Source: Cocos nucifera (Eukaryota > Streptophyta > Magnoliopsida > Arecales > Arecaceae). From it: 64,000 nt of DNA. The notes beneath the pieces are model-generated. The model had not been told where the DNA came from. It searched no databases and saw only the letters and a program-made list of their open reading frames with translations. Shown one piece after another: positions 57,241 through 64,000 of this stretch (positions within the stretch are counted from its first letter, which is position 1; every line of letters starts with the position of its first letter). Both the position numbers and the translations under genes were made by a program. The stretch is from assembly GCA_006176705.1 (NCBI GenBank), contig QRFJ01003034.1:1-64000 (forward strand). The letters run 5' to 3'.

Positions 57241-58997
57241 ATTTTGAAGTATTGCTCATTCAAATTTATTCTCTCATGCTCCTTCAGCTTTTTCTTATTT
57301 GTTAGGATTTCTTTGAGAAACTTGGCATACTTGAGCATTTGAGTGATAGCATTTACAAAAGAAATATTAATATATAAATTCTTTAATATTTTAAAAAAAT
57401 TAGAAAATTTCTTATCTAGATGCTGTATTTGTCTCTCTGGGAATGGTAGTGGTGGTATGTAGGGCTTTACATTTGGATCAGCAAATCATATACCTGGAGA
57501 CCATCCATCTGCTGGTAGTTTTGATGACTGACGAATTTTAGTTGATGGTTTCTTATTTGTAGTTGGCTCTTCAGTCTCTTTCTTCTGATGTAGCTCCTCC
57601 AGCTTTGTACCACTTCTTAGGGTGATAGCATTGACTTGCTCCCTTGGATTGGTCTCTGTGTTGCTGGGCAAGGATCCCTGAGGTCTCTTGGAGATTATCT
57701 TAGCCATTTGACCTATTTGCATCTCCAAGTTTTGAATTACTACTGCTTGGTCCTATCTAAGTTTGGCTTCTAAATTTTTTATAGTTGCTTCTTGGTTTTG
57801 CATAAATTTGACCATCAGCTCTTCCATGTTGGACTTCTTTTCAGGTACTTGAAACCTCGGGGGTGGCTGTTATGCTGCATTTTGATTGCTCCACGAGAAA
57901 CTTGGGTGCTGCCTCCACCCTTGATTGTATGTGTTGGAGTAGGGATTATTTTGTTGCGGCCTAAAAAAATTACCAACATAATTAGCTATATCAGTTATTT
58001 TAGCAAAAAGATTACCTGTCTGGCAATTGCTCGTATCGTGTCCTCCTCCACATAGGTCATAAGTAATGCTCTGAATATGCATAGCTGTTTCCTTCAAGTT
58101 GTTGACTTCGGCTCTAAGAGCTGCAATTTTAGCTAGTAAGGTTGGCATGCAATCTACTCCCTGCACAGCTGCTAGTCTTTTTGGCATCATGCTTTCTGTC
58201 TGCCACTGATAGCTATTTGATGCCATCTCATCGATCAGATCGAAAGCTTCTTCCTTCATTTTTTGGTTAATGGTTCCTCCTACTGCTGTATCAATCATAG
58301 AATGATTAGTAGGAGATAAACCATTATAGAAAGTTTGTACCTAAAGTCATACGGGTAGTTGATGATGTGGACATCTCCTTAGTAGTTTCTTGAAACACTC
58401 TCAAGCCTCATATAGTGTCTCCATGTCCATCTATATGAAAGAAGTGATATCATTGCGCATCTTGGCAGTCTTGGAAGGTGGAAAGTACTTGGCTAAGAAT
58501 TTTTGGGCTAGGACATCCCAAGTTGTGATAGAACCTACAGGAAGAGAATGAAGCCAACTCTTAGCTTTATCCCATAAAGAGAAAGGAAATAACCTTAATC
58601 TAATAGCATCATCCGACACCCCATTAATTTTAAAAGTATCACAAAGTTCAAGAAAGATAGAAATATGGGCATTCGGATCATCATGCACGTGTCCATTGAA
58701 TTGGACAGTTGATCGAATCATCTAGATCATCGCCAATTTTATTTCAAAGTTGTTTGCTCATACAGACGGTCTTCTGATGCTCGAAGCTGCATCTGCTACA
58801 GATGGTGTGATGTAATCATTTAATGGATGATGTACTGGTCGAATAGCTTTATGCCGTCCTTTGGTTGCCATATCCAATCCTTGATTGATGTTGTTAGGAT
58901 CTTCAGCTGCCATGTTTCTTTCTTGTTGTAGTCTTCTAATGGTCCTTTCAATTTCTGGATCTAAAGATAGTAAGTTACTATGTCCAGTACGTGTCAT
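57241..58997 (-). pseudogene. D gag
   Basis: Pieces in broken frames: start MTRTGHSNLLSLDPEIER (58997 downward); 58431-58721 with VQFNGHVHDDPNAHISIFLE and FSLWDKAKSWLHSLP; 57870-58298 with MIDTAVGGTINQKMKEEAFD and a partial CCHC-like stretch DLCGGGHDTSNC; 57486-57728 with LRSGTKLEE. Order and motifs match A's gag, but stops separate the pieces. The leader upstream of the gag ATG is only about 100 bases, against 1 kb in A. Confidence 0.87.
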
Positions 58998-59098
58998 GCA
59001 CTAAAATTTTTTTTTAAATAAAATAATAATAAAAATTAAAAATAAAATTCTAAAGTAAACCTAGGATCAAAATTTTAATATTATTTTGGACATAATTT

Positions 59099-59113
59099 CC
59101 AACAATAGTGCCA
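59099..59113 (-). other. Degraded tRNA-Asp primer site of D
   Basis: Element sense TGGCACTATTGTTGG; differs from the perfect site in A (TGGCGCCGTTGCCGG) at five positions, all G-to-A or C-to-T type. Confidence 0.75.
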
Positions 59114-59119
59114 AAAACT

Positions 59120-60994
59120 TGATGCATGCTAATCTATAGCCATGGCAAGTGCACCAGTCGATCAAGTAATAAAGTGAATGAGTAGAGTATCATCCCTAGA
59201 GAATTGGAAAATAAGTACTAAAAAGCTCTTTTCTATGCTTTATTTAGAAAATCGATTTATGAGAATAAGAAATTAAAGAATAAAATAAAGAAATAATTAA
59301 AAATTTTAAGAAAATAAAGAGAGTATAATTATTAGGGTTTTAAACTTAAGAGCAATGTGTTACTAAGGCAATCGGTTCACCAACTCAGTCAATACAATAT
59401 TCAGATTATTAGATTAATTTTATTTTATGTGACGCTGGAGTCTCCTAATTTATTCACTATCCTTTGATCCAAGCATAGCAAAACTATCAATATTTATTAA
59501 TTATCCTTTGGTCCAGGTGTAATTTAAATAAATATTAATGCATTAAGTTTTGTGAAATCCTCTAATTAAAATACGCTGCATCCAAAGCACACTAAAATTC
59601 TTGCATGCATATGAATTCTAATTTGATTCATAATATAAGGTATATAATCAAGAAACAATAACATAGATATACTTGGTCTGTAACATCTATGTTCATCAGA
59701 TCAATTAGAAGATGGCCAGTAATCTAAAAGCATTAAGATCAGATTTATATACTCCTCATGAATAAAATTTAAAATTAAAAATAAATCACACTGAATATTA
59801 CATTAAAAGAGTGGCTACACCTTAGCCTTAGTAAAAAAAAATTTAGTTCATGAGAACAAGTTCAAAAACAGCAAATAAAATAAAAAGCATAAAGAAATTA
59901 GACTATTTGATTGCTGAAATTGATTGTCCATCGCTCTTGGTGTGGAGAACTTGATGAAGAAGAAGAAGCTCCTTGATTATTGTTCTGATTGTTGGAAGAA
60001 AAAATTAAAAACTCTTTCCTTTCTTTCAAAAATCTCTATTCTCTTTCTACCTCTCTCCTCTCTTTCTCTTCTTTTTCTTTTTCTTTTTTTTACTATCTCC
60101 CCTCTCTCTCTCTCTTCTTTTTTTTTTAAATTTCTCTCACTCTTCTTTCTTTTTTTTTCTTCGGCAACAGCAGACTTTATAGGCTCAGAGATGGATTTTC
60201 CCTTGAAATTCTTTGAAAATTAGGTTTAAAACTCTCAAAACAACTCAAATTAGGACCCTGGATGATTCTGACAGTTGGATGTTGATCAAACGGTCCAAAA
60301 ATTACTTAAAAATTCTTTAAAATTTCCCAAATCAGGTTGGAATTCATAGTAGCCATCGGATCAATCATTGGATTGAATCTGGACTATCAGATCATGCACA
60401 GGAAGGCTTCTGATCTTTAGTTTAAAGTCGGGATGAATATCAGCCGTTGGATCTCGATTGGAAGCTACGGATGCCATTCATCAGCACATGCATTTCGGCC
60501 ATCTGATCAAATCTCAGTGAAAGGTGCCCATCGGATTAAATAAAATTTCCAAATTACCCTCTATAGACCATGCGTGAGACTGGTGTTGCATGGACCGCCG
60601 CATTCTTCAGCCAATCAAAGCGCGCTTCTCCATGTGAAATCCCTAAAATGCCCACCAATCAGTCCATCGTGCGTCGTGAAAAATGCTGATGTCAGCCTAG
60701 CTTCAGCGGGTCGGTCTACTGGTATGGTCAAATCGAGCAATCTGCTGAGCCAATTTTTCTAAACCAGTTTGAATCGGACCGGCTCTCTATTTTTTTTTTT
60801 TTTGAAATTCAATTTTGGGCTCATTTGAAATCCGTTTTGCCTAAAATTTATTTCATCTGAATCAGAAAAATAAGATCTTCATATTGGTGGCCTTCTTTCC
60901 TACATAAAATTAATAAAAGTATCAATTTCTAAAAAAGTAAATTAATTTATTTTATAATTTAATACTTTTATTAGTATATTTATACCACTTATCA
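59120..60994 (-). repeat. 5' LTR of D
   Basis: TGATGCATGC...CACTTATCA, 1875 bp. Element-sense TATAAAG at 60176-60182. Confidence 0.93.
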
Positions 60995-61890
60995 CATACC
61001 ATGGACCTCGACCAGCCAAAGTCCTTTCCAGTCGAACTTCTCTCTATCTTATGAATTGCAGATCCTGGTAGCCCTACACCAAGGACATCAAATGGATGAA
61101 TTTGAGTCAGCAAGAGGACCTCGCCATCGACATAAGTCTGATCTTCAACCAAGGATAAGTAGTGGTCACTCGAGGAGCAACGAATCTTAGAATCTGCCCA
61201 TCTTGATTTTTGATCAATTTTTGATCTCTATTATCCCACTCGAACTCCTTATGAAAGCTTAGCTGTAGTCCTTACTGGAGAACATGCCGTCCCTCTCTAG
61301 CCTCCCATTCGAATGCCCACATCTGCTCTCGACTAACCTTAAAGGCGACCAAGCTCCTAAAAGCTATGAAAAGCGATGCTAGCAGAACCCAAGTTTGGAA
61401 CTTAATTGCATGTCTGCCATCCGCTACTTAGAGATGGACCTTCAAGTTTGGCCAGTCTGATTTCAAGTCCTATATCCCCAACATGAACAGCTTGCCGCTA
61501 GGCATAGAAATCTCCGACCTCTCATCCAAACTCCAATAAATGAAATCTAATCACCTACAAGTTGCGACAAAGGATAGCCCACTCTTCGTAACAAACTCTT
61601 AGTGGCTTAAACAGTCTACTAATATTTTGTTATGGCTATCATTATCATTTTGTTATAAGCTCCACCAATATAAAAGACCCTCCAAATACATCTTTCTCTC
61701 TAAGCTCTCCTCTCTACCTTAATTCTTCTGAGTACTCCATTCATTGTTGGCTAGAAAACTAACTTGACCATTGGAGGATCCTGTTGAAGCCACCTACCTT
61801 CGATCTAGACTTCATCTTGCAATTCTCATCGGCAACCTCATCTCCTCCAGCTTCAGTAAATTCAAATATCCAACCATTTTCTGCACCAAT
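60995..61890 (+). repeat. Tat/Ogre-like LTR, right part with promoter and U5
   Basis: Plus orientation: TATAAAAG box at 61663-61670, a CT-rich leader with AGCTCTCCTCTCTACC, then GACCATTGGAGGATCCTG and CTAGACTTCATCTTGCA, the order typical of plant Tat/Ogre-type LTR R-U5. The end is followed by a degraded primer site near 61890-61905 (TTGATACTAGAAGAAG where TTGGCGCTAGAAGGAG would be expected). No coding is seen. Confidence 0.5.
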
Positions 61891-62040
61891 AGAATTGATA
61901 CTAGAAGAAGAAACCCTTGAGCCCTTATTTTTAAAGGAGTACTTAGTCTAGTTCATCTTCTTTCTCTCTTCTCAAACTCTTCAACTTGTTTTCCTCTAAT
62001 CTTTCTCATGTTCTAGCTGAAGGAAACTGATCTAAGACTT
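61891..62040 (+). other. Start of Tat/Ogre-like interior
   Basis: Degraded primer site then about 130 bases of leader-like sequence before the composition changes at about 62040. Confidence 0.35.
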
Positions 62041-64000
62041 TAGGGTTAGATTTTAAAACTTTTCAGATCTATGCAGCAAAAGACATGAATTAATCATATT
62101 AATTCATAATAAAATATGAAAAGTCCTAGATCTAGAATTTTATTACATGATTATAGCATGCTATTAAATCAAAAAATAAAATATCAAAAGAATAAGTATT
62201 GATCACATCAACATAGATCTTTACTAGATCGTATCTAGATATATAACAGGAAGATCAAATCATCCTTACCATTGCAACTCGAGTGTCTTAACTTGCTGAT
62301 CTAGGTCTAAGGTCGTTCCTCCAAGCCGCACATGCATCCAACCTCTACAAGTTATCCACACGAGCCCTCGATCGTAGATTAGAAGTTCGATGCTTGAAAA
62401 TCAGTAGTATACTAGTACTATACTGATCCTTCTTCGATGGTCGATTTGGATCTTTCTTCTTCAATTTTTGGATCCTCCAATAACCAGAAGATGAGGAAGA
62501 AGATTTTGGACCTAAGACTCCTCTTAAAATCACAAAAGGATGAAGGAAGAGATGTAAAGGAAAAACCCTAGAAGAAGACCCTTCTTTTTCCTTGTTTCTC
62601 TCATCAACATAGGTTTTTCCATCCACAAAATTCCCATGCCCAAGGTATTTGTGCATAGATTTTCTCACACCCAAAGAGCCCTCCCTCAAATCTTTCTCTT
62701 TTGAAAAAAATAGATCAAAAGACTCTTCAAATAAAGAGTTGTAAAAGAATCCTTGTCTAGGTTAAATACCTAGCAAGGATTAACCAAATTGAGCTAGACT
62801 TGGGGCACCCCCTCCTTTATTGTTTGCATGGACCATCTAGAATTATCACACAAATTGGCCACTTTTCCATCAAAGAAAATAGAGGAAAAATATGAGGGTT
62901 GGTGGCACAAAAAAGGAAGGAGTTTTAGTTGGTTAAAATTCTATCTCATAGAATTTAAATCAACTCAAACTTCTTTGACTTGGTCCACAACATCTTATCA
63001 TGTAAGAAAGAAAGGGAGGAGATGGGGTGCACATGAAGGCCTAGAGAGTGGAGAGTTTTGTCACAAAAATTCCTAAAAATTAGGGTGGTGGCATTGAGAC
63101 TAAGGTAGTGCAAGGGTAGGGAGTCCTAGTCACACTAGGACTCCTATTTTGACTTGGTCAAATAATATATTTAAACCAAATTAAATCAAAATTAATTAAA
63201 CCTAATTAGAATAGGTCTTAGTCTAATTAAGAACCTAATTAAATTAGATTTAATTTTGATTCAATTTTTTTATCAAATTAGAAATTAGGTTGATACAAGT
63301 CCTAATTGAACTAGGATTCGTTATTTCTTGCAATTGGCTCATCCAGTAAACCAATTTGACTTAATCCAATCAAGTCCAAACTAAATTTAATTAAATTATA
63401 TTTAATTAAACTTAATCTTAGTTCTCTAGTTTAATCAAATTAAGTCAATTAGTAATTTAATTATTAATCGATTCTCCTATAATGCTTGCTTTAGGTTAAA
63501 CATCAATCATATTGAATGTTTAAACCTAGAATGATTTTTAATCATCGATCAACCATGCAATCAGATCAAGACCTCTTATGTGTATGATCCCATAGGTTTG
63601 AACCTAAATTGGTAGTATAGAAATAAATTTTTGTATCAATCGAAGTGACCATCTAGTAATGGTACCCAATGGTTGGATAGGTCGCATGTGTAGAACAACA
63701 TCCTTAGAATCCATATGGATATAATTTTCATATAATTCATCCCCTTGATCAAAATGCTCGTAGGATACCTCAAAGTTTAATTATCAATTTTGATTAAGTC
63801 AACCATATTGTATTTCAAAATACCAAATCCATCTTATGGATTATCCTGACCAAGATTTTGCTACATTGAAATACAGTGATGCATTCTTCTCCAACTCTTG
63901 GAGTGGTCAATCTCATCTTGATCACTCATCAACTTCATAAGTACTTGACTGTATCCAAAAATCTTTCATAAGTCAAAGGGATACTTATATCTATATCCCA
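62041..64000 (-). repeat. Probable Copia-type LTR or non-coding retroelement DNA
   Basis: AT-rich, with CAGATCTATGCAGCAAAAGA near 62085, repeated AGATCT blocks, and a far part (63580-64000) laid out like the U3 of the Copia LTR at 17900-18800 (short ATCATG/GATCAATC segments), but without close identity. No frame resembles a protein. It runs off the window. Confidence 0.4.

Larger units (their letters stand above)
53701..60994 (-). mobile_element. Gypsy element D, gag and protease only
   Basis: 7.3 kb, minus strand: LTRs 53701-55565 and 59120-60994, perfect CATAC target duplication, degraded tRNA-Asp primer site, gag and protease at 56659-58997, then directly a 1.07 kb 3' untranslated region. 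RT, RNase H and integrase are absent. Related to A in gag start, protease signature and 3' region. The LTRs differ by several percent, so it is older than A. It must have used enzymes of an intact relative to move, if the deletion preceded insertion. Confidence 0.92.

Noticed and set aside
57870..58298. Intact CCHC zinc knuckle in element D gag
   Set aside because: The stretch DLCGGGHDTSNC keeps the later CCHC residues, but the first cysteine is not in place, so I call it partial.
1..64000. CRISPR arrays, operons, riboswitches, rRNA and tRNA genes
   Set aside because: None seen. The short tRNA-Asp and tRNA-iMet matches are retrotransposon primer sites, not tRNA genes, and the repeat arrays are LTR minisatellites.

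Overview
The window is plant nuclear DNA made almost entirely of transposable elements. No host gene can be supported. Ty3/Gypsy elements with a tRNA-Asp primer site and a DLGAS protease (Athila/Tat type), Ty1/Copia elements with tRNA-iMet primer sites, a CACTA-like DNA transposon and AT-rich LTRs point to an angiosperm. A monocot such as a palm is my guess, not something the sequence proves.

Layout, left to right. 1-857 is part of a Copia LTR. 858-12040 is a nearly complete young Gypsy element on the minus strand (element A: LTRs 858-2501 and 10395-12040). 12041-18972 is the 5' half of a Copia element on the minus strand, with its 5' LTR at 16669-18972. 18973-19955 is a minus-strand piece of an older Gypsy element (C). 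19956-23404 is a small Copia derivative (E) that keeps only gag and protease. 23405-30489 is bounded by CACTA-type ends and contains a 1.2 kb TIR element (23697-24921) with a captured gene fragment. 30490-32618 holds eroded retroelement sequence and unidentified DNA. 32619-32643 is a 25-N gap.

Right of the gap: 32644-39967 is a 5'-truncated second copy of the young Gypsy family (B, plus strand). 39968-43165 is the 3' half of a Copia element (plus strand, 3' LTR 40919-43165). 43166-48421 is the 3' half of Gypsy C. 48422-53292 is an old element F with long LTRs and a short non-coding interior, interrupted on its right by a Tat/Ogre-like LTR. That LTR is itself split by element D (53701-60994), a Gypsy element with gag and protease only and a perfect CATAC target duplication. 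62040-64000 is non-coding and resembles a further Copia LTR.

The main result is that the two Copia halves, about 21 kb apart and in opposite orientation, belong to one insertion. Their outer flanks are reverse-complementary five-base target duplications (TTCTA), and removing the Copia joins the two pieces of Gypsy C in the same reverse-transcriptase reading frame. The segment between them has therefore been inverted or mis-joined, with copies A and B of the young Gypsy family at or near the breakpoints and an assembly gap at B. Nesting order, oldest first: F; C inside F; the Copia inside C; the young Gypsy family inside the Copia. Separately, E sits inside C and its outer LTR is cut by the CACTA end, and the TIR element sits inside the CACTA. 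I found no previously undescribed coding system. The interest lies in the rearrangement, the gag-protease-only derivatives and conserved non-coding motifs of the Gypsy family.
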